A DNA stretch of 64,000 nt, from the NCBI GenBank assembly GCA_030686995.1, contig CM060709.1:302513357-302577356 (forward strand). The letters run 5' to 3'. Shown here one piece after another: positions 44,341 to 55,156 of this stretch. The notes under the pieces were generated by a model. It was not told the DNA's origin. It made no database searches and saw nothing but the letters and a program-made list of their open reading frames with translations. Within the stretch, counting starts at the first letter, position 1. Each line of letters starts with the position of its first letter. The translations under genes and the position numbers were made by a program. This DNA is from Artemisia argyi. Taxonomy: Eukaryota > Streptophyta > Magnoliopsida > Asterales > Asteraceae.

Positions 44341-45237
44341 GACTAAAGGGGTGAGCAATATATATAGCAATACTATGAAGAAACAAGAAACTTTGCATTT
44401 GCAGAAAGATTGCAACACACACATTGTTATTGTGGTAAATGCTAGTTATTGTCCTAATTTGTGAGTGAGGTAAGTGTCACTATCTATTAGATGGTTATAT
44501 TTTGTTTTTAAGTGACAATGATATCATTATATAGAACAAACAAAATACTTGATTAAAGGTCTCAAAGGTCTTCAATGTGGAAAAACACCATACAATGATA
44601 AATGAATGCATTTCCAAAATGTTCATATTTAGTTATATAGTTTTCAATTTTCATAAGGTTGTCTATAATGCAAAGTTGTTGCAACAATCCACAAGCACTA
44701 TGATAGGGTAGAATTTAGTCATGACCAAAGTTGGGGTCCATATGTATGAGCTATTGAGCTCTGACCCAAAACCAACACATTTGTTGTTTAGGCATGATAT
44801 GACATAAAAGGACATCCTTGTAGTCAGTGAATCCAACCCAACCCATGCCAATGGTTGGTGTTTATAGTCAGAACTAGATAAACGATAAGAATGCGCGTAA
44901 CGTGTTATGTATGGTATGAGCCAGGCTTGCAAGTAGTTGCAATTCCGACTTTGTTTTCTTGCTGGATGACCTTATCTTATGAAGTTTTGTTTATTGAACT
45001 ATTAGTGAAATTAGTGAAGGTTATGGATCAAAATCATAACTAGCAATGGACCAAAAAAAATAGTTAGGTTATTCAAAGCTTCAACTTAGTCAAACTAAGA
45101 TTTGTTTAGCTGCTAACAAATCCTCACTAGTTAAATACTTTCTAGAACTATAAACAACAAAGGTCACAATCGAGAATCTATGAAAAAAATTAAATAAGTA
45201 GTAATTGCCTCACAAATACAAAGATAGATCTAGATCC
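44341..45237. other. Intergenic DNA, nothing recognised
   Basis: No credible frame, RNA gene or repeat was found. The minus-strand frame 44663-44932 has no identifiable features. Confidence 0.5.
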
Positions 45238-45504
45238 ATGTTTCCGAAACATAAAAGTCACAACAATTACAACACCCTCATGAAACTAAATAAATTCAAT
45301 CAAGAGAAGGTTAATTCAATCCATGAAATTTTTTTAGGTTCTATAGTGAAGGATGAAGAAGAAGAAAAAGAAAAACAAGAACAAGAAGAGTATGAACTTG
45401 AGATGTTGTCCTTGTGGTTAGCTTCTTTCTTTTGTATGCCTGAATCTGCAGAAGTTCCAGTTGATCATCCAAACTTGAGGAGGGGGCCAATCACAATGGT
45501 CTAG
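45238..45504 (+). CDS. Small unidentified ORF, acidic
   Basis: The first ATG at 45238 gives about 88 residues, ending in RRGPITMV. It has a basic N-terminus, then a run of Glu/Lys/Gln (KDEEEEKEKQEQEEYELEM) and a short hydrophobic patch (LSLWLASFFCM). No family is recognised. It could be a gene fragment or chance. There is no clear promoter and no relative elsewhere in the window. Confidence 0.2.
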   Translation: MFPKHKSHNNYNTLMKLNKFNQEKVNSIHEIFLGSIVKDEEEEKEKQEQEEYELEMLSLWLASFFCMPESAEVPVDHPNLRRGPITMV

Positions 45505-45621
45505 ACTATGAGGAAGAGATGTGAGTTAGGATTGGTGTAAATTTTACCACGCGAAGAGATCTATTTCTTTAGAGATACTTTCTGTGCCCTAAAAAAAACA
45601 TAACTTCTCGTTAGTTTAAAA

Positions 45622-45711
45622 AATAATAAGATGAGCATATATGTCACATAAATATAGAATCAAAACAATAATAAGATGAGCATATATGTCGCATAAATAT
45701 AGAATCAAAAC
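45622..45711. repeat. Two tandem 45-bp repeats
   Basis: Two copies of a 45-bp A/T-rich unit (aataataagatgagcatata...) differ at one base, with the start of a third copy following. Confidence 0.9.
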
Positions 45712-45925
45712 AATAATAAAATGAAAACAAGGATAACAAATACTAAAGAGGGGAATATCAATGAGATATTCTATTAGTGTATAGAGAGCAATAAAACTAA
45801 TAATATGAAAAAGAGACAAATTTGGATACAATGCTAACCTGTTGCATTAACGAGGTCCTTAGCCGCAAAGATTGTGTGGCAAGAACTCAACTACCATGAC
45901 CAAATGACATGAGAAACTATCAAAG

Positions 45926-46265
45926 GTTCCCATTTCATTTGATGATTGAAAACTCGAGTATGTCTCGTGCTTTATACAATTTGATTTACGAGAAGCTATA
46001 CAAATATAAGCGATGCGGGATAGGTAAAACATGTACAAGATTAAATTCTCAAAGAACTAGATATCGTCATTAATTTGTGTTGGTCAATTGTGATAAGTTT
46101 TGATGATCCACCACTTCACCAAGTATGAGTAAAGTACTCACATAAATGAAACAAACGATGTTACTCGAAATGAATTGTTTAGAATGTAAGCATCAACAGT
46201 TGATGATCAACTCAATAAACTAAATGAGATCATAGAATTGATCAAAGTAGCATGGCAGTAAGTCT
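45926..46265. repeat. Diverged direct repeat, copy 2
   Basis: Partner of 43846-44340 in the same orientation, about 2.1 kb away. It ends roughly 1 kb upstream of the terpene synthase start. Confidence 0.5.
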
Positions 46266-46507
46266 TTTATCATGTGGACTAAATGTTTCTGATGCAAAAC
46301 TGTGTACATATGTGTTGTTGCGTTTATCACATTTGTGTTATATTCCAGCTAGGGTGTATAATTGGTTGGTGGTTTTGTCGACAGTGGGCTCCCATCGTGA
46401 TTGCATAGTGCATGGTCAGGAGTGCCATATTTGTTGGAAATGTTACATCCACAAAACTTTTAAGGAAAAATCTTCCGCACAATATGACTTGTCACTAATA
46501 AAAATTA

Positions 46508-47090
46508 GGCAAATGCTACAACCACAAAAACAAATTCACAAAAACAGCCACAAAATGATGTGTCAGAGAGTGAGTGGCTGAATTAGAAAGAAGAGAGAGA
46601 AACTATCACAAAGTACACCAATTAGGGAGTGACACCTTATTTTGTGGATGTTTTTTTTGTGAGTGTATCACTCTTCTAAAAAATTACTCCCTCTATCCCA
46701 AAATTATTGTCCGCCAACAAAAAACACACAGTTTAAGAAAAATATATTTATTACAGTTTTCTCTTTCTTACTTTTTGATAGAATGGCAATTTTGCCCTTA
46801 GGTAATTAATTAAATTCTTCTTTAAGGTATGTAATAATAATTTTAAATAAGGGTAATATAGTAAACTTGGTTAAACTTCCCTATCTATTTTTAGTAGTGG
46901 ACACTTAAATTGGGATATCCCAAAAAGAATACGTGGACAATAAAATTGGGACGGATGAGTATTATAGTAGTAATTAATTCTCTCTCCTCCTTTTAAATTC
47001 ACATATTCCTATTAATGTGTGACACATCATTTTGTGAAAAAAAAAATATTTATAGATTTTTTGTGGGCGTTATGCGCATTTTTTTTTTAT
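46508..47090. mobile_element. Fold-back (TIR) element with a nested Stowaway
   Basis: The left arm (acaaccacaaaaacaaattcac, then cacaaaatgatgtgtcag) is the approximate inverted complement of the right arm (ctgrcacatcattttgtg, then ttttttgtgggcg) around 46980-47085. Outer ends read AAATGC on the left and GCATTT on the right. No clear target duplication was found, so the superfamily is open (Mutator-like or hAT-like possible). It is interrupted by the Stowaway at 46686-46959. Confidence 0.5.
46686..46959. mobile_element. Stowaway-type MITE (upstream of terpene synthase)
   Basis: The left end CTCCCTCTATCCCAAAATTA and the inverted right end CTCATCCGTCCCAATTTTA match the Stowaway consensus CTCCCTCCGTCC. 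TA target duplications are at 46684-46685 and 46960-46961. Non-coding, 274 bp. Confidence 0.85.
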
Positions 47091-47196
47091 AAATTTTGTG
47101 AGTGAGTGAGTGGGTATTTTTGGTGAGGTTTTTTGTGAGACACACATGCACCAATAATACAATAACGTTGTTCGCATGTCTTCTTGTTGCATTTCC

Positions 47197-47203
47197 TATA
47201 AAT
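47197..47203 (+). promoter_or_regulatory. Probable TATA box of terpene synthase gene
   Basis: TATAAAT lies 82 bp upstream of the ATG at 47285, a normal spacing for a plant gene with a short 5' leader. Confidence 0.5.
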
Positions 47204-47284
47204 TGGCTTTGTCGTTCTTGATTTCGTATTATCACACAACATAATAACTAATTGATAGCTGATCAATCTTTGAACAATTTGGAT

Positions 47285-47443
47285 ATGTCAAGTATTCTAG
47301 TCTCTAGTGCTTCCTCTACTTCCTCATCTGTGTTAACCTCAATTGGTGTCAATGGTAGCAGCAAGAAGCAGCAAGATTGTATCCGCAACACAGTGAACTC
47401 CAATGCTAGCATATGGGGTGATCAATTCCTTAAATATGATGAG
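47285..47443 (+). pseudogene. Terpene synthase exon 1
   Basis: 53 codons from ATG to ...DQFLKYDE, then donor gtttat. The Ser-rich N-terminus is followed by RNTVNSNASIWGDQF, the start of the TPS N-terminal domain. Intact in itself. An upstream in-frame TTG at 47252 is not a credible start. Confidence 0.88.
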
Positions 47444-47546
47444 GTTTATAAAGATATATGTTTCCACTTGATTGCTAACTGAGTGTCTGTTGTTTTATAA
47501 TATTTATCATATAGGCATATAGCTAATAGTTCACATATGCATGCAG

Positions 47547-47841
47547 ACAGAAGACTTGGTTATGGAGAAACAACTTGTTGATGACCTGACACAAGTTGTG
47601 AAGAAAGAGCTTATAAGGATCACAACATCTAGTCATGAACCAATGCAACATACAAAGCTCATACAACTTATCGATGCAGTCCAACGCCTTGGCATAGCCT
47701 ATCATTTCGAAGAGGAGATTGAAGAAGCATTGCAACATATCTATGACACATATGGGGAACAATGGATCGATAAGAACAACCTAGAAAGCACTTCACTTTG
47801 GTTCCGACTACTAAGACAACACGGCTTCAACGTTTCTCCAG
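47547..47841 (+). pseudogene. Terpene synthase exon 2
   Basis: Acceptor atgcag, 295 nt, phase 0 to 1, donor ggtattt. It encodes [14 protein letters not shown]...[11 protein letters not shown], including the conserved [12 protein letters not shown] segment of the alpha-helical N-terminal domain. Open throughout. Confidence 0.9.
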
Positions 47842-47970
47842 GTATTTAATTAAAAGCTAAGAACCTATAAATCATTTTACAGTCTTAATTTCTTCCACGT
47901 GCATGATCTCTAACAGTCTCTTCAAGTCAAGTATCAGGATATATCATATCAATATCCAACTCATAGCAAA

Positions 47971-48107
47971 GGCCTCTTAGCCCAGCGGTATGTGAGTGGC
48001 CCAAAACCAAAAGGTTGTGGGTTCAAGTTTCGTCAGAGACTATGTGAGATAGAACTTGTCAGATAGGTGTGGTGTAGGTTGTAAAAAATTGTCGTTCAAA
48101 AAAAAAT
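47971..48107 (+). mobile_element. tRNA-derived SINE in intron 2
   Basis: It begins ggcctcttag, with an A-box-like TAGCCCAGCGGTA and a B-box-like GGTTCAAGTTTC about 40 bp apart. It ends in a run of A (caaaaaaaaa). The tRNA-like head and A-tail are the structure of a plant SINE. No convincing target duplication was seen. Confidence 0.68.
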
Positions 48108-48119
48108 CTCAACCGTATA

Positions 48120-48374
48120 CTACCTCCTCCCTAAATAAATGTCCAGTTTGGCTTTTCAAAGTCAAACTGGTTCAACATTGACGTTAACTATTTTTGTGGG
48201 TGTTACATAATATTTGATGCAAAATATATGAATAGATTGGGTTTTAAGTGTATTTTTCAATAGTATAATTTTTTTTATCATGTATATATAACACAAAAAA
48301 AATATTTAAGGTCAAAGTTGAACCAATTTGACTCTGAAAAGTCAAACTGGACATTTATTTAAGGACGGAGGGAG
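48120..48374. mobile_element. Stowaway-type MITE in intron 2
   Basis: The terminal inverted repeats share about 50 bp (AAATAAATGTCCAGTTTG, then GTCAAACTGG/GTCAAATTGG). The right end CTCCCTCCGTCC (inverted) fits the Stowaway consensus. TA duplications are at 48118-48119 and 48375-48376. It ends 35 bp before exon 3. Confidence 0.85.
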
Positions 48375-48409
48375 TACAATTTATTATTAATTGCTTTTTC
48401 ATGTTACGG

Positions 48410-48787
48410 GAATATTTAAGAATTGCATGGGAGAAGATGGCACGTTTAAGGAATCATTAAGCAATAATGCTCAAGGAACACTTGCTTTGTATGAAGCGGC
48501 ATATATGAGGGTGGAAGGAGAACAAGTACTAGATAAAGCTCTCGAGTTCACTAAAATTCACCTTGACATCATAGCCAAGGATCCTTCTTGTGATTCTTTT
48601 TTAAGAACCCAAATACAACATGCGTTAAAGCAGCCCCTCCGGAGAAGGTTGGCAAGGCTAGAGGCGTTGCTTTACATACCTATCTACCAACAAGAAAATC
48701 CCACAATGAGGTCTTACTGAAGCTTGCAAAGTTAGATTCTAACGTGCTTCAGTCAATGCACAAAAAGGAGCTTAGCCAAATTTGCAA
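48410..48787 (+). pseudogene. Terpene synthase exon 3, mutated acceptor and 1-nt deletion
   Basis: It encodes GIFKNCMGEDGTFKESL...ARLEALLYIPIYQQE, then the frame breaks near 48697 and resumes one base off as SHNEVLLKLAKLD...KKELSQICK. The exon is 378 nt; the phases of its neighbours require 379, confirming one missing base. The base pair before the exon (48408-48409) is GG instead of AG. Donor gtaaat is intact. Confidence 0.85.
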
Positions 48788-48994
48788 GTAAATAAGTGCC
48801 ATATACATAATCTCAGTTTTTATATACCCAAGTTGTTTATAACTTAAGTAAAAGTTTAATTTGGCTAAGCTAACAATAATAGCCGTGTCAGAACTTAAAC
48901 CTCATTTATAGCTTGTTCCATAGATTGTTTTACTTTGTTTAAATTAATTTTAATCTTGATTGATGATTTCTCATTATTAATTCTTTGCTCTTAG

Positions 48995-49213
48995 ATGGTG
49001 GAAGGATTTGGACATGCAAAACAAGCTTCCTTATGTTCGAGACAGAGTAATAGAAGGCTATTTCTGGATACTTTCAATCTATTACGAGCCTCAATATTCT
49101 CAAACAAGAATTTTTCTAATGAAAATATGCATGTGGCTAGTCGTTTTAGATGACATATTTGATAACTATGGTACATATGAAGAACTCGAGATCTTTACAC
49201 AAGCTGTTGAAAG
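48995..49213 (+). pseudogene. Terpene synthase exon 4 with DDxxD motif
   Basis: 219 nt, acceptor ctcttag, donor aggtaaac. It encodes WWKDLDMQNKLPYVRDRV (R-x-R, diphosphate binding) and LVVLDDIFDNYGTYEE, the Asp-rich motif that binds magnesium and substrate. The reading frame is intact. Confidence 0.92.
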
Positions 49214-49308
49214 GTAAACAGTACTGGGCATTCTGATCTCCTCTAATAGATAACTTTGTTTAAAACTCTGTATAGTCAATTAATGCTAATTGTACGTGTA
49301 TCATCTAG

Positions 49309-49447
49309 ATGGTCAATAAGCTGCCTGGATATGCTTCCAGAATACATGAAGCTAATATATCAAGAACTTGTGAACTCTCACATGGAAATGGAGGAATTAC
49401 TTGAAAAGGAGGGAAAACAATATCAAATCCATTATGTTTGGGAGATG
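49309..49447 (+). pseudogene. Terpene synthase exon 5
   Basis: 139 nt, acceptor catctag, donor ggtaaatt. It encodes WSISCLDMLPEYMKLIYQEL to HYVWEM, within the catalytic C-terminal domain. Intact. Confidence 0.9.
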
Positions 49448-49565
49448 GTAAATTATCTGCACATTGATTCTTTGATAGTGCATTTCTTTATTTAAACTGC
49501 ATCTTAGTGTTTGCCATACAAATTAATAATGATATGCCTTTATCTTACACAAGATATAATACAAG

Positions 49566-49764
49566 CGAAAGAGGTAGTTCGTAGCTACTTGGTGGAAGCC
49601 AAATGGTTAAAAGAAGGGTGCATTCCAACTCTGGAAGAGTACATATCTGTTTCAATGGTGACTAGTAACTACGACTTGATGATAGCGAGATCTTACATTG
49701 GATGGGGTGATATTGTCACTGAGGAGTCTTTTAAATGGGTGTCCAGATATCCTCCAATTGTTAA
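49566..49764 (+). pseudogene. Terpene synthase exon 6, left part
   Basis: It encodes AKEVVRSYLVEAKWLKEG to FKWVSRYPPIV and then stops at the Tekay-like insertion. The nearest acceptor AG (49564-49565) leaves only CG before AAA GAG, so one base of the first codon seems lost. With the right part it totals 248 nt against an expected 249. The last five bases, gttaa (49760-49764), are the target duplication. Confidence 0.85.
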
Positions 49765-52700
49765 TGTCACAACTCGTAATTTCAGGTCATTTTCCAAACT
49801 TCGCCAATTCACTATTCATAAATCACTATTCATCAAAACACTATTCATCATTTTACTATTTATCGTTTTTTAGGTCAATTTGATATTCTGAGAAGCATTC
49901 AGAAATTTTACTATTCACATAACACTATTCATTCCCGAAAATAAAACACTATTCATGTGCATTACTCATTTCATCGTAAACTTAGTTTACGGATATTTAA
50001 ATTCGCGTAACCGAATTGGTTCAGGTGCGAATTCATGCATTATCAATAGGGATATTTCTTACGGACTAGAAATAGTCTACATATCATCATAATAGCATTT
50101 GCATGCTATATCACTCTTAGGATTTTCAAATTAATATATTTAGTATATTTAACGTTTTACGTATATTTATTTTAATTAAACGTTAATACGCGATTAATAA
50201 ATATAACTAACATATCTAAAAATTCTCACAATGGTCCCGATATATTTTTATATCCCTTATAACATCATAAAAGTTATAAAATTCATTTACCCGGTATTGT
50301 GGAAATTTATTAAATTTATATCGTAAGTTTATTAAAATTTCGACGGTTTTCGTGGAAACTAAATGATAATTATCCAAACACTCATTATTTGTACCCAACA
50401 TATTTTTATCATTTTTATGACTTTATTAAGTCCCGGTTAACTTCGTTAAAATTTATTTCTAGCAACCCCGGTACCCGATTGTAACTAAACTAACTAAAAA
50501 CTACAACTAATACTACACTAGATTTACTAAGTTACCAAAACCCTTTTTGCCTCTCTTTTTCTTCCTTGTAAAACCGGCCACATGCCCCCCCCCCCCCCCC
50601 TCTTGTCCCCCTTTGACCAACCTTGACCATTAAATAACAAATTTGCCATCCTAGGTAAAATATCTAGTTAATACTTCTAACACATTCTCATCTAATCCTT
50701 AGAAGCAAAAACAACTTTTTCTTTCTTCCTTTCTTCTTCAAACCCATGACCAAAACCAAACACAATCAAGAATCATCAATTTTCCCAAGAAAAAGATTAA
50801 ATCATGCTTATATAGTGATCATTGTTAGGGTTTTGTAATATAAACTCAAGGATCATTAGGTTTTCATCATCTAAACTCCTAAACCATTCAAAGTAAGTTT
50901 AACAAATTTATTTTCATCATTTCTTCAAGTATTTATTATGATCATATGGTTTTCATACTATATTTCATGCATGTGCTAGTTATACCACTTCATTTTATAA
51001 ACTTTTAACTTATAAACCCTAGAAATGTTTATTTTTGATTTCCTTGTTAGATTAACTAGATTGATGATGATTAGGAACCCATGACACCCTAAGAAGGTGT
51101 ATGGTAGGAATAGACTAGTTTTATGGTGATTGGAAGTGATTTGGGTGGATTAGAAACTAGTTTGAAACATTAGAAATGGATTTGGAACATATATATATAC
51201 CTACTGTCCTCATTTTTAAAACTTGGGAAAATCAGTAGATGGTGGATAATTTTTTATCAACGATTTAGAAAATACATTCAAAAACGAAACATTTGGCGAA
51301 AGAACGGATTAAAACGAGTTTATAACGAAGGAGATATGATTTTTGCAAGTTTAACGACGAAAACTATTTTCCGGAAAATTACATGCTGATGGACGATTTT
51401 TGACGGACAAATCGAGGCTTTAAACATATCCTAGAGGAGTCGAGCTTTCAAAAATATATTAGTACATACTAAGACGTAACCGTGGATATAAAGAACGAGT
51501 AAAATGGACTTATAACGATAAAGATATTCACGTTTCCATATCGGTAAAATCTTATATATTTTGACAGCTTTTAACTAGAAATAATAATAATACTACTAAT
51601 ACGTACTAAGTTCTAGATTTCTAAAAATACAACCAAAGTGCCAAATTCATAACTAATGAAGTACTAGTGATTACAAGTTTATTTTTACGGCTACTAGACG
51701 TTATTTCAAGGTTTTCCAAAGCAAGGAATATAACACTAACACTCTATATATGATATATTACGACAAGTTTTTACAAGTCTAGTTAAGACTTATTTTTCTC
51801 AAGTATGGAATATATTTTACTATGACTATAACTAGTATTTTCAAGTTATGAGTGGTATAGGTATCATGTGCATGCATATTCTCTACATCATTTCATGATC
51901 TAAGTAGATCACTATCATTCATATTAGGTTGCGGATAGAGTTCGCTCCTTGTTGTCCCTATCATTTCACTTCTTTGTATCATCACTCCAGGTGAGTCATA
52001 GCCCCGTTTTTACTCTTTTACTACTCGTTTTAAACTATTTGGGGGAGATACATGCAAAACATACTTGCTTGATACTTGAAACATTTATACTTTTATACTA
52101 TGCTAAGTTTTAATACTTTTAGCAGAACTACTATATGTGCCTTAATGTGTAAATCTTGATTGTGTATTCTTGAGCAACGTATATCTTTGGGAAATGGCAC
52201 CAAGTAATCTTTTATACTTTGGGAAATGGCACCCAGTAATCTTTTATACTTTGGGAAATGGCACCCAGTAATCTCTTATACTTTGGGAAATGGCACCCAG
52301 TAGTCTTTAATCTTTGAGCATTGGCATGTACACATATCGTATTCTCATATGTCTTAATCATAATATATATTAGCAGTGGGTTGTGAACACACAGGTTACA
52401 AGTCTTGTTGGGCAGGAATTGCAACTGAATGGATTCACGATGCCTTTGCTGTGTGATCATTTTTATAGGCTTTATTTGTTAAACAAACTCTATGAACTCA
52501 CCAACCTTTGTGTTGACACTTTTAAGCATGTTTATCTTAGGTTTGTAAGGCGATAGCAGGTATGTGGAGCTGAGAGTCTTAGGGCATGCTTTTGGAGACT
52601 TTTGCTTTTATCGTTTACCATTCGATACACTTTAAAAACTTATGTATTATTCTACTTTGGGATCTTTGTTTTGTAAACTATGACTTTTATCTATTTGAAT

Positions 52701-52815
52701 GGTAACTTTTCAAAACGTCTCATTTAGAGGTCGTTTTCTATATCTTGTACTTTGTGCCCTGAAGTAGCATCCCAATGACACTATCGTTCCGCTGCGATAT
52801 TTTGGGGGTGTTACA
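49765..52815 (+). repeat. Tekay-B LTR-a, 3051 bp
   Basis: It starts with about nine scattered CACTATTCAT words (49808-49965), contains a C16 run near 50585-50600, and has four 32-bp VNTR units at 52185-52310. It ends immediately before the primer site. Confidence 0.92.
52185..52310. repeat. 32-bp minisatellite in LTR-a, 4 units
   Basis: The unit is ctttgggaaatggcacccag followed by taatcttttata. Four copies, the last diverged. Confidence 0.9.
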
Positions 52816-52818
52816 GAT

Positions 52819-52831
52819 TGGTATCAGAGCC
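52819..52831 (+). other. Tekay-B unit 1 primer-binding site
   Basis: TGGTATCAGAGCC, exact initiator-Met type complement, four bases after the LTR-a end. The same site is at 58144-58156 in unit 2. Confidence 0.88.
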
Positions 52832-53540
52832 TTGGTTATAGAGAACTAGGTTGTTTTTAGAGCCTAGACTATAACTACATACATTTAGACTCTCCTCCCT
52901 ATCGCCTTGCACTTTTTCATACACGTACGATTGCTGATAATTTTTTTTTTCTTCTAGACCTACGCTATTAGATATTTTGTGGTACCGATGGGGAAGTCCC
53001 AAAATCTAGTCAAGTCATCAGAAATATGGAGCTCGGTAATAACTGATTATTTAACTTAATCTTGTGACAGTTCTTGTTTGATGAGACATGAGACTGAGTT
53101 AAATAAAGGTTATTACTTAGCTGTAGATAATTGATGATTTGCCCGAGGATGGGGGTTCTCTTGAGGATACTCTTTAGAAACCGTTAGAAACTAGACTTCC
53201 CAGTGACTTTAGCACTTAAGGGAGAATCCTTGTTCCTTTGTACTGAGCGTGACATTCCCTAGATACCCATTTAAGCAACGTCTACCACTGAGATATGTGT
53301 GCCTGGTGATATGTACACCTGTGAAAGGAAACATTTATAATTGTGGTGGCCAACATAATTATAAGTGCTTCACGACCCACGTGGACATATGACTATGCTT
53401 ATGTAGATCGGTGTTGGCACAACTTAGGAAACAACTGGTGGCGCAGTATTAAGTATGAGGATGTTAAGTATAGACTTTGGTTAATCAACGGTTTTCCCTC
53501 ATCTCTGACGTTCACTAAATGTCCTTCCTATCAGGAAATC

Positions 53541-54923
53541 ATGGCACCAAGGAGAGTGACTCATAGCTCTAGTCGAGGAGGCGCAACACCAAGGGGTGGA
53601 AGGACTGGTGGACGTGGAGGTAGAGGAGCTGCTCACGACACTATTAACCCTAGTAACGATGGTGGAAGAACTGGTGGATGTGGAGGTAGAGGAGATGGTC
53701 GCGGCATTGAAAACAATGATAACAATGACGGTGGAAATCCTGATTTTGAAGCCATCATCGCTGGACAACTTCAAAACTTTCTCCCCACTATTGTCACTCA
53801 AGTTGGCGATCATATGAATAACTTGGCAAACCACGAAAGCGGAATTAACAACACCAATGGTATAGGCCAGAAAGGTAATGGCAACAAAAACAATAGAACT
53901 GGATGCACATACAAGGAATTCTTAGCATGCAAGCCAATAGATTTCAATGGTGTAGGAGGCGCGTTGGTGTATACTCGATGGGTCGAAAAGATGGAGTCGG
54001 TGATCGACATTAGTAACTGTGCAGCACATCAAATGGTGAAGTATTCCGCATGCTTGCTGTCAAGAAAGGCATTGACATGGTGGAATACGCAGATTCAAGC
54101 TAGGGGTAGAGAGGCAGCTGTAGGTATGACATGGGACGATTTTAAGGCATTACTGAAGGAGGAATACTGCCTGGACAACGAAATGCAGAAGCTGGAGGAT
54201 GAACTTTATCATCACTCTATGATAGGGGCTGGACATGCAGCCTATACAGATCGATTCCATGAATTAGCCAGACTAGTTCCACATCTAGTTACCCCTGAGT
54301 CCAAGAGGATCGAGAGGTACATATATGGCCATATCCCTGAAATTCGTGGGACTGTAAAAACAACTGAGCCTTCTACAATCCAGAGTGCAATATTGAGAGC
54401 AGGGACTCTGACAGATGAGATGGTTAGAAATGGAAGCTTGAGGAACAGTGATAAAAGGAAGGGAACAAGCGAGTCGAACAAGCAAATGGGCACAATAGCT
54501 GACAACAAAAGGGCATGGACCTTTGCGGCGACTAGTTCTGGTCAGAAAGAACATTTAGGCCCGCATCCTAAATGTACGAAATGTAATTTTCATCACCAAA
54601 AGACTGTGCCCTGCCGTATGTGTGCAAATTGCAGACAGTCTGGTCATTATACAAACCAGTGTAGAGAACCAGTAAATGTGGGCAATATGATGAACAACCA
54701 AAGGACTTGCTACGAGTGTAACAGCCCGGATCACTTTCGGAACACCTGTCCTAAGTTGAAAAGGAATCTTAACCAAGGAGGCAATCGTCCAAACTTAGCA
54801 GCAGCAATTGAAGGGCCACAAGATGAGGCCGTTGAGATTCCACCCGCACGAGGCAGAGATTACTTCTTAGGAAATCCTGTCACCCAACATGTCCGCGATA
54901 GCATAACGGGTACATTCTCTTGA
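53541..54923 (+). CDS. Tekay-B unit 1 Gag, intact
   Basis: The frame is open from 53343, but the ATG at 53541 ([14 protein letters not shown]) is chosen because the Gly/Arg-rich start is typical of this Gag family and the upstream residues look like translated leader. The product is about 460 residues. It has an RGG-rich N-terminus, a Gag core near residues 130-290 ([50 protein letters not shown]), and a Cys/His-rich region with zinc knuckles [14 protein letters not shown] (about 361) and [14 protein letters not shown] (about 390). It should bind RNA and form particles. It ends with SITGTFS and a stop about 230 bp before LTR-b. No protease follows, so it depends on an autonomous relative. Confidence 0.87.
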   Translation: MAPRRVTHSSSRGGATPRGGRTGGRGGRGAAHDTINPSNDGGRTGGCGGRGDGRGIENNDNNDGGNPDFEAIIAGQLQNFLPTIVTQVGDHMNNLANHESGINNTNGIGQKGNGNKNNRTGCTYKEFLACKPIDFNGVGGALVYTRWVEKMESVIDISNCAAHQMVKYSACLLSRKALTWWNTQIQARGREAAVGMTWDDFKALLKEEYCLDNEMQKLEDELYHHSMIGAGHAAYTDRFHELARLVPHLVTPESKRIERYIYGHIPEIRGTVKTTEPSTIQSAILRAGTLTDEMVRNGSLRNSDKRKGTSESNKQMGTIADNKRAWTFAATSSGQKEHLGPHPKCTKCNFHHQKTVPCRMCANCRQSGHYTNQCREPVNVGNMMNNQRTCYECNSPDHFRNTCPKLKRNLNQGGNRPNLAAAIEGPQDEAVEIPPARGRDYFLGNPVTQHVRDSITGTFS

Positions 54924-55144
54924 ACAACTATCTTATTTTCGTAGCACTTAAGTCTTAGTATAGGATTTATACACAACATCGACTAATCTGAGACCTAGCA
55001 TCATCAACCTTAGTTATATTGATAGTAGTTGATTTGATTGGTGTAAGCAATTCCAACGAGTTTGGGAAAGTTTACATTTTCGAATCAGACCACTAAGCAC
55101 ATATGTGGAACGAACGAGCTGAACTTCGGGACGAAGTTCCTTTT

Positions 55145-55156
55145 AGGGTGGGAGAC
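55145..55156 (+). other. Tekay-B polypurine tract (unit 1)
   Basis: AGGGTGGGAGAC, directly before LTR-b. The identical tract precedes LTR-c at 60469-60480. Confidence 0.75.

Noticed and set aside
47981..48060. Possible tRNA gene in intron 2
   Set aside because: A-box and B-box words are present but no cloverleaf fits, and the sequence continues into an A-rich tail, which indicates a tRNA-derived SINE.
53343..53540. Upstream 66-residue extension of the Tekay-B unit 1 Gag
   Set aside because: It is also open in unit 2, but it lies in the leader, has no Gag-like features, and the ATG at 53541 begins the usual basic Gly/Arg-rich Gag N-terminus.
53499..53834. Minus-strand Ser/Thr-rich frame opposite Tekay-B gag
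   Set aside because: It is the antisense of the Gly/Arg-rich N-terminus and is duplicated in unit 2 only because the DNA is.
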